Notes under the pieces: generated by a model | Told to the model about the DNA's origin: nothing | Seen by the model: the letters and a program-made list of their open reading frames with translations, nothing else | The model's database searches: none | Assembly (NCBI RefSeq): GCF_001307295.1 | Contig: NZ_CP012700.1 | Span: 3,289,001-3,353,000 of the forward strand | Direction of reading: 5' to 3' | DNA: 64,000 nucleotides | Source: Sphingopyxis macrogoltabida | GTDB lineage: Bacteria > Pseudomonadota > Alphaproteobacteria > Sphingomonadales > Sphingomonadaceae | Part shown: positions 43,489 through 52,541 of the stretch, piece by piece | Numbering within the stretch: the stretch's first letter is position 1 | Layout: every line of letters begins with the position of its first letter | Program-made: the position numbers and the translations under genes

Positions 43489-43570
43489 CGTCATTGCGAG
43501 CGGAGCGAAGCAATCCAGGGCGGTTTACGCCACTCTGGATTGCGGCGTCGCTTCGCTCCTCGCAATGACG
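43489..43570. repeat. 82-bp palindromic repeat of the GTCATTGCGAG type
   Basis: The ends CGTCATTGCGAG and CTCGCAATGACG are perfect inverts, followed inward by GAGCGAAGC and GCTTCGCTC, then CAATCCAG and CTGGATTG. This wording is a widely scattered intergenic repeat seen in many unrelated bacteria. It lies between the lysA stop and the siroheme synthase start. Confidence 0.85.
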
Positions 43571-43577
43571 ATCCCGG

Positions 43578-44837
43578 TTATTCGATCCAGTCGGGCACGC
43601 GCTCGGCGGCCATGATCGTCCCCGCGGCGATGCGGTCGGCGACGACGACATAGCGATCGCCATCGACGAGCACCTCGGGAACAAGGCTGCGGCTGTTATA
43701 GGTCGACGCCATCGTCGCGCCATAGGCGCCTGCGGTGCGGAAGACGGCAAGGTCGCCCGCCTCCACCTTGTCGGTCACGCGGTCGCGCGCGAAGGTATCG
43801 CCCGTCTCACACACCGGCCCGACGACCGACGCGGTCATCTTTTCGCCGCCCGGCTGCACGGCAACGAAATCATGATAGGCGTCATAAAGCGCCGGGCGCG
43901 CCAGATCGTTCATCGCCGCATCGACGATCACGAAGGGATTGGTCGCGCCCGGCTTGACCCACAGCACTTCGGTCAAGAGCACGCCGGTGTTGCCCGCGAT
44001 GACGCGGCCGGGTTCGAACATCAAGGTGACATCCCAATCCTTCGTCACCCGCGCGACCATCGCGCCATATTCGGCCGGCGACGGCGGATTGTCGTCGGGC
44101 CGATACGGTACGCCAAGACCACCACCAAGGTCGACATGGGTGATGCTGTGCCCGGCGGCGCGGAGGTCGGCGACAAGGCGGCCGACGCGCTCGAACGCCG
44201 CCTCGAGCGGGTCGAGGCTGGTGAGTTGGCTGCCGATATGCAGTGCGATACCGCGCATTTGCAGCCCCGGCAGCCCTGCGAGACGCCCGAAGATTTCGGG
44301 CGCGACGTCGATACCGACGCCGAACTTGTTCTCGGCCTTGCCGGTCGAAATCTTCGCATGCGTGCCCGCATCGACGTCGGGGTTGACGCGCAGCACGGCG
44401 CGCGCGGTCATCTCCTTGCCGAGCGCGATTTCGGCAAGCGCAACGCCTTCGGGTTCATGTTCGATGTTGAACTGCCCGATGCCGCGATCAAGCCCGAGCG
44501 CCAGTTCGGCGCGCGTCTTGCCGACGCCCGAAAAGACGATGTCCTCGGGCGCCATGCCCGCCGCCAGCGCCCGTTCGAGCTCGCCGCCCGAGACGACGTC
44601 GGCGCCATAGCCCTGCCGCGCGAGGACGCGCAGCACGCCGAGGTTGGGGTTGCACTTGATCGCGAAGGCGATGTGCTTCTTCGGAATATCGCTCAGCGCA
44701 TCGCGGAACACCTGCGCATGGCGTTCGAGCGTCGCGCGCGAATAGACATAGACGGGAGTGCCGATTTCCTCGGCGATGCGCGGCAAGGGAATGTTTTCGG
44801 CGTGGAGGACGCCGTCACGATAGTCAAAATGATCCAT
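43578..44837 (-). CDS. lysA: Diaminopimelate decarboxylase
   Basis: This 419-residue fold-III PLP enzyme makes lysine from meso-diaminopimelate. The PLP lysine is in HIAFAIKCNPNLGVLR. HVDLGGGLGVPY, EPGRVIAGNTGVL and GPVCETGDTFARDR are the usual cofactor and active-site segments. The length is standard. It follows argH and a small lipoprotein gene on the same strand with gaps of 1 and 10 bases, a common proteobacterial order. Confidence 0.96.
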   Translation of the reverse strand: MDHFDYRDGVLHAENIPLPRIAEEIGTPVYVYSRATLERHAQVFRDALSDIPKKHIAFAIKCNPNLGVLRVLARQGYGADVVSGGELERALAAGMAPEDIVFSGVGKTRAELALGLDRGIGQFNIEHEPEGVALAEIALGKEMTARAVLRVNPDVDAGTHAKISTGKAENKFGVGIDVAPEIFGRLAGLPGLQMRGIALHIGSQLTSLDPLEAAFERVGRLVADLRAAGHSITHVDLGGGLGVPYRPDDNPPSPAEYGAMVARVTKDWDVTLMFEPGRVIAGNTGVLLTEVLWVKPGATNPFVIVDAAMNDLARPALYDAYHDFVAVQPGGEKMTASVVGPVCETGDTFARDRVTDKVEAGDLAVFRTAGAYGATMASTYNSRSLVPEVLVDGDRYVVVADRIAAGTIMAAERVPDWIE

Positions 44838-44847
44838 TGGAAAATCC

Positions 44848-45108
44848 TCAGCCCGGAGGCGGTAAATCGAAATCGTCGGGTTCGCGGCGTTCCGAGCGTT
44901 TGAGAAGTTCGTCGCTGCGCGCTGGCCGGGCCTGCGCGTCAGGCGTCGTGAGCTCCTCCGTGGTCGGGGCGCGCGTCGCGCCGAGCGGGATCTCCGGTGC
45001 CGGCTGGCCGGCGACGGGCTTCAGGTCTTCCTTGCTGCCGCACGCGGCAAGCGTGGCCAAAAGGGCGGCGCCGGTCAGGGCGGCGGCAAGGGAACGCTGG
45101 GCCATCAT
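44848..45108 (-). CDS. lptM: Small lipoprotein (LptM-like)
   Basis: This 86-residue protein has a signal peptide with LLATLAACGSKEDLKP, where the lipobox cysteine precedes GxK. The rest is proline-rich. Position just before lysA and the CGSKEDL-type start match LptM (YifL), which helps LPS transporter LptDE mature in E. coli. Two adjacent ATGs lie after AAGGAATAGG. The tail is longer than the E. coli protein. The assignment rests on context and lipobox. Confidence 0.7.
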   Translation of the reverse strand: MMAQRSLAAALTGAALLATLAACGSKEDLKPVAGQPAPEIPLGATRAPTTEELTTPDAQARPARSDELLKRSERREPDDFDLPPPG

Positions 45109-45109
45109 C

Positions 45110-46507
45110 CTATTCCTTCGAGGCGGCACGCGCCGCAGCAATGGCCTGCCTTACCCGTTCGGGGGCGGTACCGCCATAGCTGGTGCGGCTGGCGACCGAC
45201 GCCTCGACGGTCAGCGCGGCGAGCACCTCGGGCGTAACCGCTGCGTGGATCGCGGCCGCGTCGGCAGCAGGCAGCGCCGACAGCTCGACGCCCAACTCCT
45301 CGGCGCGCTTGACGCAGGCCCCAACGACATGATGCGCCTCGCGGAACGGCAACCCCGCCTCGCGCACCAGCCAGTCGGCAAGGTCGGTCGCGGTCGAATA
45401 GCCCGACGCAGCGAGCGCGCGCATGCGGTCGGTGCGGAAGGTCAGCGTCTCGACCATCCCGGTCATCGCGGCGAGCGACAGCGCCAGCGCGTCGAAGGCG
45501 CCGAACAGCGTTTCCTTGTCGTCCTGCAGATCCTTCGAATAGGTGAGCGGCAGGCCCTTGACGATGACGCTGAGCCGCTGGAACGCCCCGAGCAGCAGTC
45601 CTGCGCGCCCGCGCACCAGTTCGGCGGCATCGGGGTTGCGCTTTTGCGGCATGATCGAGCTGCCCGTCGACCAGGCGTCGGGCAGGCTGACGAAACCGAA
45701 GGGCTGGCTCGCCCAGATCACCACCTCTTCGGCGAGGCGCGAAAGGTGGATCGCGGCGATCGACGCCGAGGCGCAGAATTCGAGCGCGAAGTCGCGGTCC
45801 GAGACGGCATCGATGCTGTTCGCCATCGGCCGGGCAAACCCGAGCGCCGTCGCCGTCGCGTGGCGGTCGACCGGAAATCCGGTGCCCGCGAGCGCCGCCG
45901 CACCGAGCGGCGATTCGTTGAGCCGCGCGCGGCCGTCGGCGAAACGGCCGCGGTCGCGGCCGAACATCTCGACATAGGCGAGCAGATGGTGGCCGAGCGT
46001 CACCGGCTGCGCGACCTGCAGATGCGTGAAGCCGGGCATGATGCTGTCGGCATGCTCCTCGGCCCGCATCAGCAGCGCCGTTTGCAGCGCCGCCAGCCCG
46101 GCGTCGATCCGCTCGCAGGCGGTGCGCGTCCACAGGCGGAAGTCGGTGGCGACCTGATCGTTGCGCGAGCGTGCGGTGTGCAGCCGCCCGGCCGCCTCGC
46201 CGACCAGCTCCTTGAGCCGTGATTCGACGGTCATGTGAATGTCTTCGAGCGCAAGATCGACCGGCACGCCGTCGCGCGCGAATTCTTCGGCGATCTCGGC
46301 GAGGCCGCGGTCGATCACCACGGCATCCTCCGCCGCGATGATGCCCGTCGCGCCCAGCATCGCGGCGTGCGCGCGGCTGGCAGCGATATCCTCTCCCCAC
46401 AGGCGCTTATCGACAGGGATCGACGCGTTTATCTCTTGCATGATCGCCGCGGGTCCGCCACCGAAGCGGCCACCCCACATGCTGTTGCTGTCCGGAGATT
46501 CCGCCAT
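45110..46507 (-). CDS. argH: Argininosuccinate lyase
   Basis: This 465-residue enzyme splits argininosuccinate into arginine and fumarate. It opens with [28 protein letters not shown] and [15 protein letters not shown] are active-site segments. The superfamily signature is [20 protein letters not shown]. It heads the argH-lptM-lysA unit and its 5' end overlaps, on the opposite strand, the start of the TlpA-like gene. Confidence 0.96.
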   Translation of the reverse strand: MAESPDSNSMWGGRFGGGPAAIMQEINASIPVDKRLWGEDIAASRAHAAMLGATGIIAAEDAVVIDRGLAEIAEEFARDGVPVDLALEDIHMTVESRLKELVGEAAGRLHTARSRNDQVATDFRLWTRTACERIDAGLAALQTALLMRAEEHADSIMPGFTHLQVAQPVTLGHHLLAYVEMFGRDRGRFADGRARLNESPLGAAALAGTGFPVDRHATATALGFARPMANSIDAVSDRDFALEFCASASIAAIHLSRLAEEVVIWASQPFGFVSLPDAWSTGSSIMPQKRNPDAAELVRGRAGLLLGAFQRLSVIVKGLPLTYSKDLQDDKETLFGAFDALALSLAAMTGMVETLTFRTDRMRALAASGYSTATDLADWLVREAGLPFREAHHVVGACVKRAEELGVELSALPAADAAAIHAAVTPEVLAALTVEASVASRTSYGGTAPERVRQAIAAARAASKE

Positions 46508-47108
46508 TCAACGCGTCCCGAGAAAAATCGCCCTGATCCTCGCGCTCTGCCTCGCCGGATCGATCGCGGGCTGCGATAGGGAAAAGCAGGCGGCGGAGCA
46601 AGCGGTGCCGGGTGAAGGAAATATTTCGCGCGGTGAAGCGAAAGGGACCCCTGCCGTAGGGCAATTCGAGCATGTCGTGGAACGCGGCAATGCCGGAAAA
46701 TCCGCCCCGGCGGCGGCGTTTCGCGGGCCCGACGACGCGCCGCTGACGCTTGCCGCGTTCAAGGGCAAGCCGCTGCTCGTCAATCTGTGGGCGACATGGT
46801 GCGCGCCGTGCGTTGCCGAAATGCCGACGCTCGACAAACTTGCCGCAACGCGCCGCGAGACGATGACGGTGATCGCGGTGGCACAGGACCTGCAAGGCGC
46901 CGAGGTCGTCGACCCGTGGTTCCAGAAGGCGGGACTGACAGCACTCCAGCCCTATATCGATCCGCAGAACGGCCTGCTCGACGCCGCGAACAGCGCGCTG
47001 CCGACGAGCATCCTTTATGATGCCGAGGGTCGCGAGGTCTGGCGGGTGGTCGGCGCGATCGACTGGCAGGGCGAAGAAGCGCAGAAATTGCTCGCCGAAG
47101 CGGGCTGA
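46479..47108 (+). CDS. TlpA-like thiol-disulfide lipoprotein
   Basis: This protein of about 209 residues has a lipoprotein signal ([13 protein letters not shown]) and a thioredoxin-like domain (about 70-209). [20 protein letters not shown] holds the CAPC redox pair, and [13 protein letters not shown] holds the cis-proline. It likely reduces periplasmic proteins, for instance in cytochrome c maturation. The start is unsure: ATG 46479 has no Shine-Dalgarno and overlaps the argH 5' end by 29 bases; TTG 46485 and an unusual ATT 46506, ten bases after GGAG, are alternatives. It ends against the iclR stop. Confidence 0.85.
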   Translation: MLLLSGDSAIQRVPRKIALILALCLAGSIAGCDREKQAAEQAVPGEGNISRGEAKGTPAVGQFEHVVERGNAGKSAPAAAFRGPDDAPLTLAAFKGKPLLVNLWATWCAPCVAEMPTLDKLAATRRETMTVIAVAQDLQGAEVVDPWFQKAGLTALQPYIDPQNGLLDAANSALPTSILYDAEGREVWRVVGAIDWQGEEAQKLLAEAG

Positions 47109-47852
47109 TCAATCGGCGCCGGTTTGCGCCAGTTCGACGAGGGCCCTGCCAAGCGCCGCCACATCCACCGCGCTCCGCGCCCCCGCGAAAAAGCTGGCCG
47201 AAACGCAAAACTCGGGCTTCGCCTGCGGAATCACCGCCGCGAGGGTGCAGATGCCGATGTGGGTATGGCCGTCGTCGAGCGCATAGCCCGCCTGCGCCGC
47301 CGCGCCGATCTGCTCGGCGTAGACGGCCAGCGACACGGGCTTTTGCCAGCGCACCGCAGCGAAACGGCGCGCGATTTCGTCCGGTCCGGGGGCTTGCGCC
47401 GCGGCGATCGCGCGCCCGACCGCGCCGCCGCCGAGCGGCTGGCGCTGCCCACGCGCGAGATGGATGCGGAGCACCGCGTTGCTTTCGGCGTGCGCGACAA
47501 GCTGCATACGATCGCGCGACGCGGTCTGCCACAGCCCGACGGTGACTTCATGCGCCTGCGCGAATTCCGCCAGCAACGGCACCATGCGATCGATCAGCCG
47601 CCGTGCATCGCCGTCGCGCAGCAGTCCCGACCGCCGCCACGCATCAGCGAGCCGATAGCGTTTTCCCGGCTGTTCGCGGACGATCACCCCTTCACCCAGC
47701 AAAGTACCGAGCAGGTTGAAAACGCTCGAGGGACTGAGGCCGACCGCCCGGCTGACATCGGACAAGGTCAGCGTCTCCGAATCGGCGAACAGCCGCATGA
47801 TCGCAAAAGCCTGCGAAACCGATCTCACCCCGTCTGCCACGTGCACCGCCAT
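47109..47852 (-). CDS. IclR-family regulator
   Basis: This 247-residue protein has an N-terminal winged helix (about 8-70: SVSQAFAIMRLFADSE, then LSDVSRAVGLSPSSVFNLLGTLL). The C-terminal IclR effector domain (about 85-245) includes LDDGHTHIGICTLAAVI. IclR proteins sense small catabolic compounds. It is transcribed away from the five-gene acyl-CoA operon and almost surely governs it. Palindromes lie just upstream of its ATG. Confidence 0.9.
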   Translation of the reverse strand: MAVHVADGVRSVSQAFAIMRLFADSETLTLSDVSRAVGLSPSSVFNLLGTLLGEGVIVREQPGKRYRLADAWRRSGLLRDGDARRLIDRMVPLLAEFAQAHEVTVGLWQTASRDRMQLVAHAESNAVLRIHLARGQRQPLGGGAVGRAIAAAQAPGPDEIARRFAAVRWQKPVSLAVYAEQIGAAAQAGYALDDGHTHIGICTLAAVIPQAKPEFCVSASFFAGARSAVDVAALGRALVELAQTGAD

Positions 47853-47860
47853 TTTTCTTC

Positions 47861-47893
47861 ATTGTGAAAACACAATTCTTTATATTGAATATA
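47861..47893. promoter_or_regulatory. Two palindromes in the IclR/acyl-CoA operon spacer
   Basis: ATTGTG-AAAA-CACAAT (47861-47876) is a perfect 16-base palindrome starting nine bases upstream of the iclR ATG. TATATT-G-AATATA (47881-47893) is a second perfect one. Both are AT-rich in a GC-rich region. They are candidate IclR operators and may cover the operon promoter. Confidence 0.55.
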
Positions 47894-47941
47894 TAGACCG
47901 ACTCAACTAGCCGATTTCGAACCGATGAAATGGAGGATGCG

Positions 47942-48859
47942 ATGGGCGGGATGCTGGACGGCAAGGTAGTGGCGGTAACCGGCGCAGGGCGCGGGGTCGG
48001 GCGCGAAATCGCCCTGCTTTGCGCGAAGGAAGGCGCGGCAGTCGTCGTCAACGACCTCGGCGGCAGTGCGGAAGGCGAAGGCGCCGACCTGTCGCCGGCA
48101 CAGGAAACGGTGAACGACATCAAGGCCGCCGGCGGCAAGGCGCTGGCGAACGGCGCCAGCGTTTCCGACCCCAAGGGCGCGGCGAGCATCATCGAGGATG
48201 CGGTGCAGGCGTTCGGCCGCATCGACGCGGTGGTCAACAACGCCGGCATCCTGCGCGACCGCATCTGGCACAAGATGAGCCATGAAGACTGGAATGCGGT
48301 GATCGACGTTCACCTGAACGGCTGTTTCAACGTGTCGAAGGCGGCGACGCCCTATTTCCGCGACCAGCAGTCGGGCAGCTTTATCCATTTCACCTCGACC
48401 AGCGGGCTGATCGGCAATTTCGGCCAGGCCAATTATTCGGCGGCGAAGCTCGGCATCGTCGGACTGTCGCAGTCGATCGCGCTCGACATGGCGCGCGCCG
48501 GGGTGCGGTCGAACTGCATCGCGCCCTTTGCATGGAGCCGGCTGATTGCGACGATCCCCGCGACCAACGAGGCCGAGGCACTGCGCATCGAGCGCATGAA
48601 GACGATGACCGCCGACAAGATCGCCCCGCTCGTCGCCTTCCTCGCCAGCGACGCGTCGAAAGAGGTCAGCAATCAGGTCTTCGGCGTCCGCAAGAACGAG
48701 ATTTTCCTCTTCTCGAAACCGCGTCCGATCCGCTCGATGCAGAAGAACGAGGGCTGGACCCCGCAGGCGATTGCCGACGAGATGCTCCCGGCCTTCCGCG
48801 GCAGCTTCGCCGATCCGGCCGAGCGCTCGGGCGACGTGTTTGGCTACGATCCGATCTGA
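47942..48859 (+). CDS. SDR dehydrogenase of the MFE-2 (HSD17B4) type
   Basis: This 305-residue protein has a full SDR site: TGAGRGVGRE nucleotide loop, NNAGIL, catalytic Ser in HFTSTSGL and YSAAK. VVNDLGGSAEGEG after strand 2 is typical of the (3R)-hydroxyacyl-CoA dehydrogenase part of peroxisomal multifunctional enzyme 2 and bacterial steroid-side-chain enzymes. GGAGG lies five bases before the ATG at 47942. It is the first gene of the operon and overlaps the MaoC-type gene by one base. Confidence 0.9.
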   Translation: MGGMLDGKVVAVTGAGRGVGREIALLCAKEGAAVVVNDLGGSAEGEGADLSPAQETVNDIKAAGGKALANGASVSDPKGAASIIEDAVQAFGRIDAVVNNAGILRDRIWHKMSHEDWNAVIDVHLNGCFNVSKAATPYFRDQQSGSFIHFTSTSGLIGNFGQANYSAAKLGIVGLSQSIALDMARAGVRSNCIAPFAWSRLIATIPATNEAEALRIERMKTMTADKIAPLVAFLASDASKEVSNQVFGVRKNEIFLFSKPRPIRSMQKNEGWTPQAIADEMLPAFRGSFADPAERSGDVFGYDPI

Positions 48860-49707
48860 TGGCGATCGATCCTGACAAGCTGCTGTCGATGCCGCCGATC
48901 GTAACGCGGCAGGTGCTGACGCGGCGCGATACGATCCTCTACGCGCTCGGCGTCGGCGCGACCGAACTCGACTTCCTATTCGAGGAACGGCTGCAGGCGC
49001 TGCCGACGATGGCGGTGACGCTCGGCTATCCCGGCTTCTTCTGGCGCGACCCCGCCTATGGCGCGAACTGGCAGAAAATCCTGCACGGCGAACAGTCGAC
49101 GGTCCTCCACGCGCCGCTGCCGGTCGCGGGCGAGATCGTCGGGTCGACCCGGATCGAGGCGCTCTATGACAAGGGCGCTGACAAGGGCGCGCTTGCGATG
49201 GTGACACGCGAGATTCACGACGGTGCTGGCATGCATCTCGCGACCTCGCGCTCGATGACCTTCCTGCGCGGCGACGGCGGCTTCGGCGGATCGTCCGAAG
49301 GCGCCCCGGTGCCGCACCCGGTCCCCGATCGTGCGCCCGACGACATCGTGACGCTGACCAGCACCGCCAATCTGGCGCAAATCTATCGCCTGTCGGGCGA
49401 CCTCAACCCGCTGCACATCGACCCCGATGTCGCCAGGGCGGGCGGGTTCGAAGCGCCGATCCTGCACGGCCTCGCAACCTACGGTGTTATCGGACGCGCC
49501 TTGCTCGCGGCGCGCTGCGGGAACGAACCCGCCCGGCTCAAGCGGATCGACGGCCGCTTTTCGGCGCCGGTCTATCCGGGCGAGACGATCGAGACATCGA
49601 TCTGGGACTCCAAAGAATCTGGGGATGGTGGCAAGCTCGCCTTCCGCGCCCGCGTCGTCGAGCGCGACAAGATTGTCTTTACCAACGGCTATGCGGAGAC
49701 AGCATGA
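48859..49707 (+). CDS. MaoC-type enoyl-CoA hydratase 2
   Basis: This 282-residue protein has a double hot-dog fold as in (R)-specific enoyl-CoA hydratase 2. The first half begins DTILYALGVGATELDFLFEE. The second carries the catalytic YRLSGDLNPLHIDPDVARAGGF with Asp and His. The family hydrates 2-enoyl-CoA, including bile-acid and steroid side-chain intermediates. Together with the preceding SDR it forms the two activities of MFE-2 as separate chains. Starts and stops overlap both neighbours. Confidence 0.9.
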   Translation: MAIDPDKLLSMPPIVTRQVLTRRDTILYALGVGATELDFLFEERLQALPTMAVTLGYPGFFWRDPAYGANWQKILHGEQSTVLHAPLPVAGEIVGSTRIEALYDKGADKGALAMVTREIHDGAGMHLATSRSMTFLRGDGGFGGSSEGAPVPHPVPDRAPDDIVTLTSTANLAQIYRLSGDLNPLHIDPDVARAGGFEAPILHGLATYGVIGRALLAARCGNEPARLKRIDGRFSAPVYPGETIETSIWDSKESGDGGKLAFRARVVERDKIVFTNGYAETA

Positions 49708-51143
49708 TCGAGTTCGGAATCCTGTCCTTCGGTGCCTATGTGCCGGTCACCCGGCTGCAGCGCAGCGCGATCCATGCGACGAACGGCTGGTTCGCTGGCG
49801 GCCTGCGCGGGCTCGCCAAGGGCGAGAAAGCGGTCGCCAATTGGGACGAGGACAGCGTCACCATGGCGGTCGAGGCCGCGCGCGATGCGCTCGAAGGGAT
49901 CGACCGCACGACCATCGAGCGCGTCGCCATCGCCTCGACCACCCTGCCCTTCGCCGACCGCCAGAATGCCGGCATCGTCAAGGAAGCGCTGAACCTGCCC
50001 GACGCGGTCGGCGCGCTCGATGTCGCCGGATCGCAGCGGGCCGCGACCTCGGCGCTGCTGGCAGCGCTGGGCGGGAACGAAACCACGCTGGTCACGGCGG
50101 CGGAAATCACGACGCCCAAGCCCGCGTCCGAACGCGAGATGACGAGCGGCGATGCCGCCGCGGCCGTCCTCGTCGGCACCGGCACACCAATCGCCACGTT
50201 CGTCGCGAGCCACAGCATCACGATGGATTTCGTCGATCATTTCCGCGAGGCCGGCAAAGCGCACGACTATGACTGGGAAGCGCGCTGGGTACGCGACGAG
50301 GGCTTTGCGCGGATCATGAATCCCGCCATCGCGGCGCTGCTCGAAAAAGCCGGTGTTGAGGGCGCGGCGATCGACCATTTCGTCGTCCCCGTCGCGGTCA
50401 AGGGCGTGCCCGAGATGCTCGCGAAGAAAGCGGGCATCGGGGAGGGCGCGGTCGCCGACACGCTCGGTGCGAACCTCGGCCATGCCGGCGCGGCACATGC
50501 GCTGGTGATGCTCGCAGCGACGCTCGAAAAGGCGAAGCCGGGCGAGCGCATCCTGCTCGCGAGCTTCGGTCAGGGCTGCGACCTCATCCTGTTGGAAGTC
50601 ACCGGCGCGATCGGGTCGGTCAAGCCGCGGCTCGGAGTGTCAGGCTGGCTCGCGCGGCGGATCGAGTCGAGCAACTATGCCAAATATCTCTTCCATCGCG
50701 GGCTGCTCCAGCTCGACCGCGGGATGCGCGCCGAGCACGACAGCAAGACCGCGCTCACCGCGCTTTGGCGCAATCGCAAGGCGGTGCTCGGGCTCGTCGG
50801 CGGTCGCTGCACCAAGACGGGGACGGTGCAGTTCCCCAAGAGCGAGGTCAGCGTCAACGCTAACGACCATGCGGTCGGCACGCAGGAAGATTATCCCCTC
50901 GCCGAAGTCCCCGCCAAAATCCTCACCTGGACTGCCGACGCGCTCACTTACTCGCCCGATCCGCCGAGCTATTATGGCAATATCGACTTTGTCGGCGGCG
51001 GGCGCATGATGACCGAGTTCACCGATTTCGCGGGCGATGCGCTCGACGTCGGCGCCGATCTGCGCATGATGTTCCGCATCAAGGCCTATGACGAGAACCG
51101 GGGGTTCCGCCGCTATTTCTGGAAAGCCGCGCCGGCTTTCTGA
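49704..51143 (+). CDS. KAS III/HMG-CoA synthase-like protein fused to an OB-fold (DUF35) domain
   Basis: This 479-residue protein has a thiolase-fold domain (1-335) and a C-terminal DUF35-like OB-fold (about 345-479). In the segment DVAGSQRAATSAL (106-118) the nucleophilic Cys of condensing enzymes aligns with Gln111. The usual His region reads FVVPVAVKGVP without histidine. Asn remains in ANLGHAGAA. The OB part starts GGRCTKTG with only one zinc-ribbon cysteine. It is therefore unlikely to condense acyl-CoAs; decarboxylation or a retro-aldol role with the neighbouring thiolase are alternatives. It overlaps the hydratase gene by four bases. Confidence 0.8.
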   Translation: MIEFGILSFGAYVPVTRLQRSAIHATNGWFAGGLRGLAKGEKAVANWDEDSVTMAVEAARDALEGIDRTTIERVAIASTTLPFADRQNAGIVKEALNLPDAVGALDVAGSQRAATSALLAALGGNETTLVTAAEITTPKPASEREMTSGDAAAAVLVGTGTPIATFVASHSITMDFVDHFREAGKAHDYDWEARWVRDEGFARIMNPAIAALLEKAGVEGAAIDHFVVPVAVKGVPEMLAKKAGIGEGAVADTLGANLGHAGAAHALVMLAATLEKAKPGERILLASFGQGCDLILLEVTGAIGSVKPRLGVSGWLARRIESSNYAKYLFHRGLLQLDRGMRAEHDSKTALTALWRNRKAVLGLVGGRCTKTGTVQFPKSEVSVNANDHAVGTQEDYPLAEVPAKILTWTADALTYSPDPPSYYGNIDFVGGGRMMTEFTDFAGDALDVGADLRMMFRIKAYDENRGFRRYFWKAAPAF

Positions 51144-51147
51144 TCTT

Positions 51148-51315
51148 TCCTTCTCCCGCCGGGAGAAGGATAGGGAGCCTTGTCGCGAAGCGGCTAGGCG
51201 CAGTTGGATGAGGGTTTCGGCGGGCGCATGATTCCGCCAGCGGCGATCCCCTCGCCCAGCTTCAGCTAGGCAGCAAGCTGCCAAGCTTTCGCAACCCTCT
51301 CCCAACGGGAGAGGG
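51148..51315. repeat. 168-bp hairpin-flanked element inside the operon
   Basis: TCCTTCTCCC-GCC-GGGAGAAGGA (51148-51170) begins the element and CCCTCTCCC-AA-CGGGAGAGGG (51295-51315) ends it. The core contains CTAGGCGCAG and partly inverse CAGCTTCAGCTAGG. It fills nearly all of the 192 bases between two genes of the acyl-CoA operon. It looks like a small non-coding insertion and could reduce expression of the last two genes. Confidence 0.75.
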
Positions 51316-51335
51316 AAAGAAGTGGAGACGAGACG

Positions 51336-52541
51336 ATGGCCAAGGGTATCCGCGACAAGGTCGCCATATTGGGCATGGGCTGCGCGAAGTTCGGCGAACG
51401 CTGGGACAAGGACGAAGACCAGCTCATGCTCGAAGCCTATGAGGAGGCGATGGCCGACGCCGGGATCGAGGCGAGCCAGATCGACGCCGCGTGGCTCGGC
51501 GCCGCCTTCGACGCGCAGAATATCGGGCCGAGCGGCATCCCGCTCGCGGTCGCGCTGCGACTGCCCGACATCGGCGTCACCAAGGTCGAAAATTACTGCG
51601 CCAGCGGCACCGAAAGTTTTCGCGGCGCGGTCTATGCCGTCGCCTCGGGCGCGTGCGACATCGCGCTGGCGATGGGCGCGGAGAAGCTCAAGGACACCGG
51701 CTATGGCGGCCTGCCCGTCCGCACCCGCGGCACGACGCACGACATGATCGGTATCACCGGATCGGCGCCGGGCAATTTCGCCCAGCTCGCGAGCGCGTAC
51801 CGCGGCGTCCACGGCGTCGGCAAGGACGACCTCAAGCGCGCGATGGCGCATGTCTCGGTCAAGAGCCACGCCAATGGCGCAAAGAACCCCAAGGCGCATC
51901 TGCAAAAGGCGGTGACGATGGATCAGGTGCTGAACGCGCCGATGATCGCCGAGCCGCTGGGCCTGTTCGACTGCTGCGGGGTCAGCGACGGCGCCGCCTG
52001 CGCGATCGTGACGACGCCCGAAATCGCGCGCGCGCTCGGCAAGACCGATATCGTGACGGTGAAGGCGCTCCAGCTCGCGACCTCGAACGGCTGGGAGATG
52101 CAGGCATCGGGGTGGAACGGCAGCTATTTCCACACGACGCGCGTCGCCGCGACCAAGGCCTATGACGAGGCGGGGATCACCGACCCGCGGTCGCAATTGA
52201 GCCTGATCGAGGTTCACGACTGTTTCTCGGTGACCGAACTGGTGACGATGGAGGATCTTCATATCTCGAAGGAGGGCCAGGGCTGGCGCGACGTGCTCGA
52301 CGGCTTCTTCGACGCCGACGGCCAGATCCCCTGCCAGATCGACGGCGGGCTCAAATGCTTCGGCCATCCGATCGGGGCATCGGGCCTCCGGATGATCTAC
52401 GAAAATTATCTCCAGCTTCTCGGCCGCGCCGGCGAACGCCAGCGGCAGGACAATCCGGTCTTTGCTTTGAGCCATAACCTCGGCGGCATGCCGAACCAGA
52501 ATGTGTCGTCGATCGCGATCATCGGGCGCGCCGACGCATGA
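51336..52541 (+). CDS. SCP-x-type thiolase
   Basis: This 401-residue thiolase-family protein has the reactive Cys in VENYCASGTESFR, a histidine in EVHDCFSVTE and the C-terminal CFGHPIGASGLRM and SHNLGG. The wording is that of SCP-x/lipid-transfer thiolases that cut branched or steroid-type 3-ketoacyl-CoAs. GGAGACGAGACG precedes the ATG. It follows a repeat and overlaps the acyl-CoA dehydrogenase gene by four bases. Confidence 0.9.
   Translation: MAKGIRDKVAILGMGCAKFGERWDKDEDQLMLEAYEEAMADAGIEASQIDAAWLGAAFDAQNIGPSGIPLAVALRLPDIGVTKVENYCASGTESFRGAVYAVASGACDIALAMGAEKLKDTGYGGLPVRTRGTTHDMIGITGSAPGNFAQLASAYRGVHGVGKDDLKRAMAHVSVKSHANGAKNPKAHLQKAVTMDQVLNAPMIAEPLGLFDCCGVSDGAACAIVTTPEIARALGKTDIVTVKALQLATSNGWEMQASGWNGSYFHTTRVAATKAYDEAGITDPRSQLSLIEVHDCFSVTELVTMEDLHISKEGQGWRDVLDGFFDADGQIPCQIDGGLKCFGHPIGASGLRMIYENYLQLLGRAGERQRQDNPVFALSHNLGGMPNQNVSSIAIIGRADA

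Noticed and set aside
41510..43750. 746-codon frame that could fuse the aminotransferase to upstream sequence
   Set aside because: Everything before 42685 is an out-of-frame reading of siroheme synthase and the repeat; the ATG at 42685 gives a normal-length enzyme.
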